Translations under genes and position numbers: made by a program | In this document: piece after piece, positions 11,914 to 22,125 of the stretch | Numbering within the stretch: position 1 is the stretch's first letter | How the letters are laid out: each line of letters begins with the position of its first letter | From: Stenogyne calaminthoides | Taxonomy: Eukaryota > Streptophyta > Magnoliopsida > Lamiales > Lamiaceae | Reading direction: 5' to 3' | NCBI GenBank assembly: GCA_037126765.1 | Contig: JBBCBC010000025.1 | Location: 12,803,639 to 12,867,638, forward strand | DNA: 64,000 nt | The notes under the pieces: generated by a model | What the model was told of the DNA's origin: nothing | The model's database searches: none | Seen by the model: the letters and a program-made list of their open reading frames with translations, nothing else

Positions 11914-12376
11914 GTAATAGCCTCCGTTACCGAAAGATACAGACTAGACGCAGTAAAAAACGGAGTGGCATTATCAATTTTCGTATTACTTCCTCAATTT
12001 GTGCTCATAGGAGCGGCGGACGCGTTTGCGGAAGTGGGGAAGATAGAGCTTTTCTACGACCAGGCGCCGGAGAGCATGAAAAGCCTTGGGGACGTCAGAT
12101 TATTCGACTAGTATTGGCATCGGGAATTTCTCAGCAGTTTGATTTTTGTCGCCGGTTTCTCACATTACCAAGGCGAAGGGGGCACGGAGGATGGATACGC
12201 GAACGATTTGAACGAAGTCGCGCTTTTTAGATCTGTACTATGCGTTCCTTGCAGTGGTGAGTTTGTTCAACTTTATAGTGTTTATAGTTGTAGCTAGGTT
12301 GTATCAGTACAAGGCTGAGGTTTCCAACTCCATGGAAGTGCTTAAAGAAGAATTACAAGGGGGAAAGCAAAACTGA
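11914..12376 (+). CDS. NPF exon 'd': helices 10-12 and C-terminus, frameshifted
   Basis: Opens VIASVTERYRLDAVKNGVAL and continues through LPQFVLIGAADAFAEVGKIE and LFYDQAPESMKSLG. Frame changes fall near 12085 (then DYSTSIGIGNFLSS) and at two or three points in 12140-12230. The last segment, LYYAFLAVVSLFNFIVFIVV, ends EELQGGKQN with TGA at 12374-12376, a usual position for this family. Confidence 0.8.
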
Positions 12377-14175
12377 ATTTGCAGCTGAAGCTGAAGGATA
12401 CTGATCAATTCACTACTACAAGTCTAGAAAGAAAGAAAGTATTCTACATGCGGCAAAGATGTTCAAATAGATTTATTATTACTATTGTTTATAAGGGATC
12501 AACACTTTAGGAATAATAATAGTGGTGCATGGTGTGAATGCTGCATATAATACTTTTACCATTCAAGTACATTTTCCATCATTTCTATGTTTCCTTATAA
12601 ATATGTGAACGTCTTTATTTGAGATGGTTAACTCCGAGATTGTATCATGATTCTGCAATGCTTTATTTTGTGATTTATGCTGTCATTTATATATATATTG
12701 TAAAGTTGTTTAATGTCCAATTTTAATCTAAAAAAATATTTTTTTCTGATTTAATTCAAATATATTAATTAAAAATAATTGTCATTTTGGTCTAGAACCC
12801 GCGGAAAATTTAAAAGAGTGATATGTCATGCGAATGTTCAATTTTAGCTCCACAACTTATCTACTGTTAAATTTTAACCCCAAACTAAATCATCACTTGA
12901 CATTTGCGTAATGAGTGTCACTAATAAAACTTGTTCACGGTATATAATTAATTTCATTACGTTTATTAACTAATACTATTACACTTATCAACTGATATCA
13001 TTACACTTATAAAATAAAAATCACCATCATTAGTATGTTTATCAATTGTAAAACATTCTTTTTTTATTCAAAATTCGAGACATCACCTTTTTTAAGTCTT
13101 GCATCGCGCTTCTGTCTATTTTTCGGCAATAATTAAATTCGAAGCATCTGTCCACGTAGAATGTGTGATTGATAGATAAAAGTGTTTTCATATTTTATTT
13201 TATTTTAAAGTATTTTTAAGAAAAAAAATATCTTAAAATACGATAGACTGCAATTTAAAGGTGCGATTTGGTGAAAGATTTAGGTTTCTACGAATAAATG
13301 ATAAGAGCTCATTTTTGAAGCTATTCAGATTTCATTCTTGAACTTTTAGAAATATTTTTTAGATATTATTTTTTTAAAAAAAATTAATTTTAAAACTCGA
13401 CAAAAACATTTTATTCACTAATTATGACATCATACATGGACATCTGCGTGGTAGCTTCGGCAGCCATGTCATTTAATTGTTGTCGAAAAATGGACAGGTG
13501 CTTCGAATTGAAAATTTTAAAAAGATGGTGTGTTGAATTGTAAAGAAAAAAAATTATATGTTGTAATTGGAAACACACTAAAGGTGGTTATTATTATTTT
13601 TTTAATTAACCCTTTATCATTAAATATTATGATATAAATAGTTTGTAAGAGTAGTAGTACCGAGAATGAATGTTTATAATATTATTATGAATTCAATTTC
13701 ATAAGGTGAACAAGTTTCACAGGAGAGTTTGTCTCGTGTAATATAAAACGTCCACTGTTTTCCAATTTTTTCAACAATTTTGTGGTAAAAAATTGGACAA
13801 AATTTTAAATATTACGACTAAATCGGAAAAAATTAACTTTTCTATAAAGTGAATACCGAACAATAAATAAGTAATGCAAAGAAAAACGTCTTTTTAACAG
13901 TCCACGTATATATGTGGATGTGGATTAGTAATATAAAAATTTAAACCCACAATAACTCCTCACGACCTAAAAATCACAACTACCCTCAACTAAAAAGGAT
14001 AGTGAGTCCTCTCTCAAAAAAAAAAAATAATAAAAGGATAGTGAGTCTCTCAAAAAAAAAAAAAAAAAAAGATACTCAGAAAAATCTATATATGTACACA
14101 AAACTTCCTTCAAAACCACACAAAGATCAATCAACTCATTAGCAAAACAAATCAAGAAATCTCCTCAAAAATTCA
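12377..14175. other. intergenic spacer between convergent NPF and DUF810 genes
   Basis: Carries the NPF 3' flank, a MITE-family fragment at about 12920-13030 (TTACACTTATCAACTGATAT type), a larger inverted-repeat element at about 13068-13545, and a duplicated 'GGATAGTGAGT..CTCTCAAAAA' unit with poly-A runs at 13997-14075. That duplicated unit lies in the expected 3' UTR of the DUF810 gene. Confidence 0.5.
13068..13545. mobile_element. MITE-like inverted repeat element
   Basis: The left arm (CGCTTCTGTCTATTTTTCGG, near 13107) is mirrored by the right arm, whose reverse complement reads GAAGCACCTGTCCATTTTTC (near 13490). Similarity extends into an AATTAAA.. block on both sides. No coding capacity; borders approximate. 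Confidence 0.6.
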
Positions 14176-15154
14176 TCACATTGAGCCACTCCTCTTTGCT
14201 AATTGAAAGGTGTTCTTCAAAAACATATTAGCCACCCTATCACTCCTGTGGCAGAGCACCCTCAAGACGGTATTCGGGTCGGACCGATTCCACCGCCCGG
14301 TCGTGGGGGGGGCATGGGCAGCTTCTTCCTGCCCCGACCACCCCTGACTCCCATCCCGCTCGCCTCGCACGCCACGATGCTAAAATCCTCCACCAGCTGC
14401 TCCGTCCCTGCCCCATCAGCGCCACCACCCCTTCCACCATCTCAGCCTCGCGTGCGACCTCCTCCTCCGCCATAAGCCCCTCCCCACACGTGCAAAACAC
14501 GTGCTTCATGTTCTTGAAATCCTCCTCGATCATCCCGTGATCCGTTCGCGAAAACATCCGAGAGCTGCCCCCGGCCAGCAGGACCATCAGGTATGCCTCG
14601 ACCGACGCCTTCATCACCTCCTTTAATGTGAGGGGCTGCACCCTTTCGGTCACGATCGCGCAAAGCAGAGTAAGGTTCTGTTTTAGGGTCCTAAGCGGGG
14701 CTTATGCGAGCGTTCATCACGTCCGGGATGTACAGGCTCGTGTAGAATACGGACTTCGAGTCCAGAAATATCAATCTGTACGCGGCGACTTCGGCCACGT
14801 GCTGTGTGGCGGCCTGGATGGCGGACCGGCTGTGCTCGAAGTAGGACGTTCCGAGCTGCCTTCTGTTGCCAAATCGGGTTTTCGGAGGAGTGACTTTGGG
14901 GGAGAGGGAGAGGGTTTTGTCCAGGGAGTGGAGCTGTTTGACAAGGTAATGTAAGGTGTTGAGACGGATGTAGAGACGTTGTGTTCCTCTGCTCGTCGAC
15001 GGACGAGGATGATTTCCTTCGTCCAGGATCTGTTGCTGCTCCGGGTCGACTTCTACGCTTGCACGCCAAGCTTTTCGCCAGAGTTTGAAGAACTTGGAGT
15101 CTTGGCTGCATCTTGTTAATGGGGGGAGTGTGGGGAGATAACTCTGTTTTGATC
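14176..15154 (-). CDS. DUF810 exon 6: C-terminal MUN-like half, frameshifted
   Basis: Similarity starts at CSQDSKFFKLWRKAWRASVE near 15105 and runs through RLYIRLNTLHYLVKQLHSLD and SYFEHSRSAIQAATQHVAEV to SVFYTSLYIPDVMNARISPA. A one-base loss near 14690 moves the frame to LKQNLTLLCAIVTERVQPLT, MIEEDFKNMKHVFCTCGEGL and EQLVEDFSIVACEASG. An extra C in the C8 run at about 14304-14311 moves it again to GRWNRSDPNTVLRVLCHRSD and TFQLAKRSGSM, ending at TGA 14176-14178. Breaks in homopolymers suggest consensus error. Confidence 0.85.
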
Positions 15155-18100
15155 CTGAAAGTTGGGGAAAGAAAAGTATAAAAAGACAAGTATTAGTTCA
15201 AATGAAGAAAAGTATCAGTTCCTACAAAAAAAGGTATTAGTTCATATGAAGAAAAGTATCAGTTTCTACAAAAAAAGGTATTAGTTCATATGAAGAAAAG
15301 TATCAGTTCCTACAAAAAACGGTATTAGTTTGTAGTCTAAACAGTATTAGTTTTTTTCAATATGAAACTAATACTTTTTTTCATATGAGGTTTACTTTTC
15401 ACCATATGAAGTAATACTTTTTGACTGTTATTTATGATTCGTGAAAAAAATATAAAACCAGCTTGATTGAAAAAATTTAGTCAAAAATTGCATCAGTTGC
15501 ACGATGTAACTAAGTGTTACTCATCAATTAATTACCACATGATGCAGCAAAGGTGATGTAATCTCCCAACAGATGCTCCAGACCATCGGTAAGATCATAA
15601 ACTAAATTCTCCGATACGTTCACCGGGATTTCGAAGAAACCCTCTATCGTTTCCTTAGCAAATCTGATTATTTCCGCAGCCGAATTAGCATATGGTTCTG
15701 ATTTCGACATTGGGTTCCATGTCTGCACAAGAAACGAATCCATCATTTTAGCAAATAAAAAATGTTAATAAACTAGTAACCTTATATCTATATATACACA
15801 CACACCGAGTTAAATCGTTTTTGGTCCAGTAACTTTTAACTTCTTTTGCAAACTTTCCCAAGATAGTCAAAAAGATTTAATTTAATCCCATAACTTTACA
15901 ATATTGCTCAATTTACATCAAATTTTCGCAAAATAACGACATCATGTTCTGCTTATTTTCGTCCCAAGACACGTGTCCAAAACGACGACATTCGCCAAAA
16001 ATTGGATGTAAATTGCACAACATACAAAGTTACTGGACTAAAATGAATTTTTTTAACTATCATGAGACGATTTGCAAAAAAAGGTGAAAGTTACAGGACA
16101 AAAATTGTTATCTAACTCTATACACATACCTCTGTTTCCTTTGCTCTCTGTAGATCATCCTTGCCATTGTTGAGCCTGTCCTGAATCCACTGCCTCAAAA
16201 GCTTGAGTATAATGGTATCAACCTCGTACGGGACCATCTCTCGCACCATGGCTTTGCCTCCATCTTCACAGTCGGCGGAATCCTCGACCATCATCTGCAC
16301 CAACGCCTTCTCGAGCTTCCCTGCTCTCTGGAGCACCAGGATAGTTTCGTTCATGTGGGACGTCGCTCCCGTTAGGTATTGCTTCAGCAATGTGCCGTAG
16401 CAGTTGTGGAGTGTCACGGCTGAAACTCCGGCTGCAATCGGGTGCCATTTCTTTAGGGCAGGGCTGAAGATGTCCTCTCTTTCTAACAGAGCTCTTCGGT
16501 TTCTCTAGCCACTTTGATTAGAATTTCGCCAATGTTGTGTGTTTCTGTTTTGGCTGTAGTGTTGATGTTTAGATCTTCCAGCATCTGTTTTAGTTCACAT
16601 CACAAAATTAGTCTCCTAGACCAGCTAAAATTAAGTTAATGTCGAGAATCGTCGTCCATATGTAACTTAGGTTGTGTCAAAATTTAATCTTGTATTTTGT
16701 TACTTTTAAATTTTTGGTCCTTTTCATTATCGATTTTGATCCAAATAAAAAAGGATAAAAATTGAAAAAAATGCACGACCTCGCCATATGGCGATTCTTA
16801 ATATTAACTTAGCGAAAAGCTAGATACACTACACTTGCATTACTTAAACTCAATCAACGATCTATACATTTTATAATAGGTATAAGTGTTGCAAATAATT
16901 ATTGGAGGGGTAGCAATTATAATACGAAATGTTTGCGGATTGACACATTTAGGACATTATTTTTAAATTTCCGTACATTTAGATCAAATTGACCCGATAT
17001 ATTCCAATTCGGGCTAATTTGTCACGTGTTTGGCGCCTAATTCGTCCAATTTTGATCTGAATGCGCCAAACTAAAGTTCAATAATATAAATTTGTTAGCC
17101 CTTGGACATATATATCTACCCTCCCATATAGTTGCAGTCCTTAAAAAAAAAAAAATAAAAAAATAGAGTAGTATATTTTAGCATCATACAACTTGTTATA
17201 TTGAAAAAATACAACTTGTTAACACTGAAATGCAACCTGTTTTTCCATATTAATAGTTGCACGGTTCAAGATAGACAAGTTGCATATTTCAAAGATAACA
17301 AGTTACATGATTCTAAAATACACTATGAACAAGCACGGTGTCACCCTAACGCATACAAGACTTAGCCAATACGAGAATAGCAAGAAACAAAAAAAGAAAT
17401 GATGATGATAGACAAACCTTGTTAAAGGCATTCCTGGAAGAGGAACGGATATAATGATCAACCTTATTCCCATTACAATCATTATCCACCTGATCAGAAT
17501 TACAAGTCATATAGCAAGGCACATCCTCTTCCAAAATCTTTGTAGCCGAAAAAACCAAAGGAAGAATATTCTCCATAAGCCCCACATTAGCCCTTTCAAA
17601 ATACGCATGATAGTCCATCAACCTCTTCTCGCACCACTTCTTCATCGCGCTCAAAACGCACCCCAACATCCGAACGTACATCTCCTCCCTATTGCTCTTC
17701 TTTGCGTCGTCGACACCTCGCTCAACATCGTCAGCGCTATGTTCAGGAGATCCGGCTCCACCTGGCGGATCCAGAAATTATAAACACGGTATGCATAACT
17801 ACATAAATACTAAAAAAAACTCTAAATTATACAATTCATAGATCTATTTCTTCAAATATCACGGTTATGTTTATGCACCATGATTGTTTATAAAATAGAG
17901 CATTTTTTAAATAGTGATAATCTATAAACAAAACAATGATAATCTCTATGCATAATAGTGATAGAGTTCACCGTAAACTGATCGGGTTCATAAGAGATCT
18001 ACTCCAATTCAAAATGTAAAGCATGCAAGTCATTAATTAAAAAATAAGTAACATTAACATAAATAAAATATAGCCAATCTAAAACTTAAAACATATAATA

Positions 18101-21100
18101 TTATACTACAAATAAAAAAAAAATTGCTTATCTAAAAAGAAATATATATTTTTATACTTTTCGATGGCCGAAAAGTAAAAAATATAGGTTCCATTTGGAT
18201 GGATGGATTTGGAAATCCATGGATTTCACACACAAATCATACTCTCCAATGGATTTACAACGTACTACTTAGATTTGAGAGTTTAGGGAAGAGAGTGAAG
18301 GAGAAGAGGGGGAAAGGGTGAGATGATGGGATTTCACAAATGACTAGGTTTTGATGAGAATTTGAAATTCCTTCATTTTAAACTAGACTCTCAAATCTAA
18401 GTATTTGTAAATTCATTGGAGAGTAATGATTTGTGTGTGAAATCCATGGATTTCAAATTCATCCATCCAAATGGAGTCATAGTGTATATATAATAACTAT
18501 TTGACAAAATTGAGGGTATGCACTTGTGTACCGTTACTACAACATATATTCATCGACTGCCTGCCAATGCATCGTTGGAAAAAGCACCCACGTGAAGCAC
18601 AAATTATGCATGGATCTATTAATCGCCAACGTGGACCACGTCTTCTTCATGAGCTCGGTGAAGCTCGTCCACCTCATCGAGGACCAGCGTCTCGTCTTTA
18701 AATCGTAGATGGATTGGAGGAAGAGATATAGATCTCGACGTTGAGGGGGTACCTGGGTTGCCCAAAGGGCGACGCCGGTGCTCTCCATCCGGCTTCGCCA
18801 CGCAAGGGAGACGACCGAGTTGCATAGGGATCGCATGGTTTCGAGTTTTTGCCCATGTCTATTGCTTTTTAGGTGGAGGCTTGGATGATTTCGGACGAGC
18901 TTGGTTGCATTTTTGTCCGATTTTTCGGGGGATGGAGGGAAAGAGGAGGAGCCCTACTCGAGGAGCTTTAATCGACGCTTTTTGCCATTGATGGTACTTT
19001 CGTTTAGGTCCATGAATTCTGAGGGTTTCAAATGGCGGAGGAGCTCTAAGGGTAGGATGATTGTCTCCGCACGCCTCCCCATCTGATACCATATCATACA
19101 TCATTGTGATATTAGATTTTTACAAAAAATATGCAAAAACTCCCTTATTTCCTTAACCATACTCTTTTTTTCCCATTTGACCAAATGATTATCTTATGTC
19201 ATTTTTTGACAATTATACCCTCACTACCTTAATTCTCATTGCCCCAATAATTCTCATTTCAATATGTCATGGTCATTCAATTCCCATTGACTTCATTTAA
19301 TATTTCCAACTTCCAAACCTAACCCAACCCGTTCCAAACAAGGCCGACCCGAACCCAACTCGGGTCGCGCATTGTGGTCGCACATGGGGCAGCCCGAGTT
19401 CGGGTCGGGCTAGTTCGGGTTGGAGGAGGAGGTTGGTTTTGAAAGTTGAAATGAAGTGAATGAGAATTGAATAACCATGGCATATGGAAATTATTTGAGG
19501 GATAAAGGGTATAATTGTTAAAAAAGAATACAATAGATAGTCATTCGGTTAAAGGGCAAAAAAAAATAAGATTGGTAACACAAATAAAGGCAAAAAAAAT
19601 TTGTCCCAGATTTTCATGTGATATTTCTTGTGAAATTAATGATATCTTTTTTGTGCATTTGGAAGATTTGTTTGGGAGATTAGGTTTATATTCTACTTTA
19701 AAGATAACTAATTCTGAAAATGCCACACTCAACTTTTTAATTTTTTTAAAAAATGTTACTCTTAATAAATTGACAAAATCTTGTGTGAATCGGAGTTCAC
19801 CGTGAACTCGTTCATTTAATATCACTATTATGTTAAAAAAACTCTCATTATGCATAAAAATATTCTTGTTATGCACAAAAATAATCACTGTTTCGAAAAT
19901 GCTTTATGTTTTTAAACGTTGAAAGTTTTTGTATATAACAGTAATAGTTTTTACTCATAAAAGTGATAGAGTTCATGTATAGACCTGATTCACGGGAGTG
20001 TTACTCTAATAAAATTTTGGACAAAAATACTCTTCATTCCATAACCGCGCAATCCTTCCACAAGTCCGAAAATATTAATTTTGAATGACATTTTTGCAAA
20101 AAAGAAAAAAAAAAAAAAAAAGTGGGTGGCACTGTTCAAAAGTATTTTTGCAAAGTGTCAAATATCCTATTCTCATTTAGGTTTAGCCACTTTTAAAATT
20201 TATATCATGTCTAGCAATTTATAATATTATTTTAAGTTATCTTTCTATCAAAAAGCATCCTTACTGCATCATGTTTAGGGCATTTTTTGTGAAAGTAACT
20301 AAAAGCAATATATAAATAACTAAATCCTAAAAAAAAAATGGTGCACGTTGCCAAAAATGTATATTTTTCATCAATTTTGACCCTTGTTAAAATTAATGTC
20401 ACACATGGGATGGTCTGTATATAATGTGTCTTGTAAGTTACGTACATGAATAATATTGTATTTGTATATCATACAACGTATACCATGTGTATGATATCAA
20501 ATGAAAGATGGGGTGGGACTAGGGCGGAGGAAATAATTTAAAATTTTGTGCACGCAAATCGAATTTTCGGATACCAAAATTTTTGGTACGGTACATGCGG
20601 TATGTAGAAAAATATCAAATATTTCCTCCTAAATAAACAAAATATACCCCAATATTATATTAAAAATATTTGAAGATCTATTCAAATAAGCACGGATATA
20701 ATTCATAAAAATATTTCGTATACCGAATTTTGCACGACATTTTATGAAATTTTTCTTATCGAAAATTTTTTTCAAAATAATCTCGAAAAAGTCAGATCTT
20801 GCATCATTCCACGTCCCTAGGTGGGACATGATTTTGTGCACGCAAATCACTTTTTTAGGGGTACATGCATGTAGAAAAGTTCCTCCCATTAAACAAAAAT
20901 TTCCCAATATTATAGGAAACATTGAAGAATTCATAAGTGGATATAATTCAAAATAGTCTCATAATTTTTCACTGTTTTCAAAATAGTCTCAAAAAAGTTT
21001 GACGTACGAAATTGATCTCAATTTTCCGCGAATTGTGCCATTTTCGTCTCAAATTCATTGGCCGGAAATCTTCAAATTGAATGCTCACATGCAAGAGACT

Positions 21101-21902
21101 CATGACGAAAAACAACGTCGTTTCGTCAATTACTGAGACGAAAACGGTATGATTCACACAAAATTGGGACCAATTTCATACTTCAAACCTTTTTTGGACC
21201 ATTTTTTTAAAAATAAAAAGTTATGAGATTATTTTGGTTTCTACCCAATTGATAAGGATTATGGCTCAAGTTTTTCACCATTAATTAATTCATTATTCTA
21301 CGTACCCCCAATTGATAAGGATTATGACTCAAGTTTTTCACCATTAATTAAATTATTAATTAAGAATTAAGAATTCGTACATGAAAAGAGAAAGAGAGAT
21401 GGTTAATGCACATACGTACTTGGCCAACAAGTGTCCGCATGAGCGTCTTACGCAGCCTATTATCGTTCTGCTCCGTCACCCTCATCTGCTGCCTCATAAT
21501 CTCCGCCGACGTCAGCGGCCGCCTCAGCCTCCCCCGCGGGCTCCCGGACGGCGACATCGGGTTCGACCCGCACGAGCTGCTCCGCCTCGACGGCGCCGGC
21601 TTCCGCGCCATCTTCAGCCCCAGCGCCCTCTTCACCCGGCTCGTCACCGCCATCCCCACCCCACCCCGCCTCATCGGCGACCCGGGACCCGACCCGTTTC
21701 CGTCCAATCCCTCCTCGAAGTTGGTGTAGTAGGTGATCACGCTGCGGGCCCCGAACCCCGGCGACGACCGGCACGCCGAGAAGAAGATCTCGTACGCCGC
21801 CTCCCGGAAGTCGTCCCCCGCCAGGCCCTCCATGGGGCCGAACGGCGACGGAACCACGTCAGGGGTAGTATTGGAATTTGGGGTACGGAGGTGGTGGGCC
21901 AT
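14176..21902 (-). CDS. DUF810 / PATROL1-like (Unc13 MUN-type) protein gene, six exons, frameshifted
   Basis: The minus-strand gene matches the plant DUF810 family. Its member PATROL1 tethers exocytic vesicles and moves plasma-membrane H+-ATPase; other members are less studied. Exons are 21420-21902, about 18552-19082, 17418-17761, 16130-16584, 15536-15722 and 14176-15154, totalling about 990 codons, normal for the family. Landmarks are the N-terminal SPFG..LREAAYEIF..ACRSS-type block, the LPLELL motif, EDCEDGGKAMVREMVPYE-like acidic core, KKWHPIAAGVSAVTLHNCYG, YLVKQLHSLDKTLSLSPKV, the IVTERVQPLTLKEVMKASVE segment and the C-terminal GRWNRSDPNTVLRVLCHRSD. Several one-base shifts interrupt exons 2, 3, 4 and 6. 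Either a recent pseudogene or a real gene with consensus errors. Confidence 0.85.
15187..15340. repeat. 44-bp minisatellite in DUF810 intron 5
   Basis: Three copies of a roughly 44-bp unit beginning GGTATTAGTTCATATGAAGA and ending with an A run, followed by a partial fourth. The unit motif recurs inverted at about 15360-15395 (ACTAATACTTTTTTTCATAT), so the array could fold back. Confidence 0.85.
15536..15722 (-). CDS. DUF810 exon 5
   Basis: After acceptor GCAG it reads TWNPMSKSEPYANSAAEIIR and FFEIPVNVSENLVYDLTDGL, ending ..ITFAASCG at donor TGTG|GTAAT (15536/15535). This matches the family WNP..YA.SA.E block and the following helix. The frame is intact. Confidence 0.9.
15807..16118. mobile_element. 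MITE with about 70-bp inverted arms in DUF810 intron 4
   Basis: Left arm begins GAGTTAAATCGTTTTTGGTC; the reverse complement of the right end begins GAGTTAGATAACAATTTTTG. Arms stay similar through a TTTTGCAAA block. It ends 11 bp from the exon 4 donor at 16129, so it is nearly the whole intron and a candidate splicing or RNA-structure influence. Confidence 0.8.
16130..16584 (-). CDS. DUF810 exon 4: core with WHPIAAG and DCEDGGK motifs
   Basis: Begins MLEDLNINTTAKTETHNIGE after acceptor CAG. One shift at about 16490 (a TAG in one frame) precedes IFSPALKKWHPIAAGVSAVT. It is then open through LHNCYGTLLKQYLTGATSH, LQRAGKLEKALVQMMVEDSA and DCEDGGKAMVREMVPYEVD to AKETE. The donor is GAG|GTATGT at 16130/16129, only about 11 bp from the end of an intronic MITE. 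Confidence 0.85.
16585..17417. other. DUF810 intron 3
   Basis: AT-rich. A decayed inverted-repeat element lies at about 16640-16810 (AATCGTCGTCCATATG.. and CCATATGGCGATTCTT arms). A repeat with several CAACTTGTTA-like units lies at about 17185-17335, related to sequence at 33950-34110. Confidence 0.5.
17418..17761 (-). CDS. DUF810 exon 3
   Basis: Follows an acceptor CCAG (17762-17765) and reads VEPDLLNIALTMLSEV. A one-base shift near 17708 leads to DAKKSNREEMYVRMLGCVLS, then KKWCEKRLMDYHAYFERANV and DHYIRSSSRNAFNK. The donor is AAG|GTTTGT at 17418/17417. The order and the tyrosine-rich YIRSS block match the family just before the linker preceding the WHP core. Confidence 0.8.
17765..18186. 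other. DUF810 intron 2, part
   Basis: AT-rich; includes a copy (about 17840-18005) of the dispersed repeat with AGTGATAGAGTTCACCGT near its end. No ORF of interest. Confidence 0.5.
18187..18480. mobile_element. Tourist-like MITE, 294 bp
   Basis: Ends GGTTCCATTTGGATGGATGG and, as reverse complement of the right end, GACTCCATTTGGATGGATG. The arms match for about 70 bp, including GAAATCCATGGATTTCACAC and AATCATACTCTCCAATGG (left-arm wording). It is flanked by a 3-bp ATA duplication (18184-18186, 18481-18483), fitting the PIF/Harbinger group. Lies in DUF810 intron 2 beside exon 2. Confidence 0.85.
18552..19082 (-). CDS. DUF810 exon 2, frameshifted
   Basis: After acceptor CAG (19083-19085) it reads MGRRAETIILPLELLRHLKP, matching the family GQLGRR..LPLELL block. 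Near 18958 the frame shifts (LE then GLLLFPSIPRK). It shifts again near 18855 to give ETMRSLCNSVVSLAWRS, and once more near 18700 around YDLKDETLVLDEVDEL. It then reads TWSTLAINRSMHNLCFTWVL. The 3' border is approximate: the family expects a Q-VEPDLL type junction with exon 3, but no clean GT donor follows the GGCAG at about 18556; a GC donor or an indel is possible. Confidence 0.75.
19160..19570. mobile_element. foldback element with 150-bp arms and GC-rich centre in DUF810 intron 1
   Basis: The left arm reads CATTTGACCAAATGATTATC, GACAATTATACCCT, then TCATGGTCATTCAATTCCCA and TTGACTTCATTT. The right arm reads the reverse complement of each in turn. The centre (19320-19430) is itself palindromic, with CCGACCCGAACCC and CGGGTCGGGC type strings. 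Non-coding; about 80 bp from exon 2. Confidence 0.75.
19785..20012. repeat. copy of dispersed GAGTAACACTC-family repeat
   Basis: Begins GGAGTTCACCGTGAACTC and ends TTCACGGGAGTGTTACTCT, with AAAAGTGATAGAGTTCATG inside. Related copies occur at about 9880-10110, 11030-11190, 17840-18005 and 63170-63370. Probably a MITE family. Confidence 0.65.
20545..20955. repeat. diverged tandem duplication in DUF810 intron 1
   Basis: About 20545-20710 and 20835-20955 are diverged copies: each has GTGCACGCAAATC, then a GTACATGC..GTAGAAAA block, CCCAATATTATA, and GGATATAATTCA in the same order. The second copy is shorter by several small deletions. Confidence 0.75.
20950..21241. mobile_element. MITE with about 95-bp inverted arms
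   Basis: Left arm CTCATAATTTTTCACTG.. to CCATTTTCGTCTCAA; the right arm's reverse complement reads CTCATAACTTTTTATTTT.. to CCGTTTTCGTCTCAG. The arms surround a short centre with an AACAACGTCGTTTCGTC palindrome. Non-coding. Confidence 0.8.
21246..21355. repeat. 62-bp direct duplication near DUF810 exon 1 donor
   Basis: CCAATTGATAAGGATTATG followed by CTCAAGTTTTTCACCATTAA occurs at 21246-21290 and again at about 21308-21352 with one G/A difference. Confidence 0.9.
21420..21902 (-). CDS. DUF810 exon 1 (161 codons, intact)
   Basis: The start ATG (21900-21902) opens MAHHLRTPNSNTTPDVVPSP, followed by the family block SPFGPMEGLAGDDFREAAYE. A basic, serine-rich linker follows (RRSSSCGSNPMSPSGSPRGR), then LTSAEIMRQQMRVTEQNDNR, all family-like. 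The donor is CAA|GTACGT at 21420/21419, 161 codons exactly, phase 0. The exon is strongly GC-rich (CG-rich on both strands), unlike its AT-rich introns, and this creates long antisense open frames that are not genes. Confidence 0.9.
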
Positions 21903-21989
21903 GGGGGCGACCGGGACGGAATCCCGACGAGAATGAAACGACGTCGCCAGGTATTGAGACGCGGGAAATAGGTGGTGGTCAAATTTGTG

Positions 21990-21996
21990 TCATCGG

Positions 21997-22033
<37 letters not shown>

Positions 22034-22125
22034 GGGAGGAATTGAATGATGAGGGAGACAAATGAGAGGTAGAATTGTTAGTTGAGAGAAAGAGAGAGAG
22101 GGAGAGAGAGAGAGAGAGAGGGGGG
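21990..22125 (-). repeat. CT-rich 5' UTR/promoter tract of the DUF810 gene
   Basis: On the gene strand the region upstream of the ATG has a long CT microsatellite (plus-strand GA run at 22084-22121) and then an A run (plus-strand T run at 21999-22032). CT-rich leaders are common in plant 5' UTRs; the promoter itself is not clearly marked. Confidence 0.6.

Larger units (their letters stand above)
4731..12376 (+). pseudogene. NPF (NRT1/PTR family, NPF5-like) transporter gene, broken
   Basis: Four exons together encode most of a 12-helix proton-coupled nitrate/peptide transporter of the plant NRT1/PTR (NPF) family, subfamily 5 by resemblance. Exons are about 4742-4955, 8272-8837, 10448-10821 and 11914-12376, all with GT-AG borders. 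Family blocks seen include FERMAYCGISANLVLYLTKK, WIGAVWMTPILGAYVADAHL, GTPFYRHKK, SPFTRMARVIVAALRKWKV, LFIKQG, VTERYRLDAVKNG and FYDQAPESMKSLG. The first exon is absent, and exons 2-4 of the remnant need roughly ten frame changes to read through. The family acts at plasma or vacuolar membranes. It is either a true pseudogene or a functional gene with unpolished indels; splice sites and protein similarity are too well kept for a very old relic. Confidence 0.85.

Noticed and set aside
21381..21971. Long plus-strand and second-frame minus ORFs over DUF810 exon 1
   Set aside because: Shadows of a GC-rich coding exon; Arg/Pro/His-rich products with no family signature.
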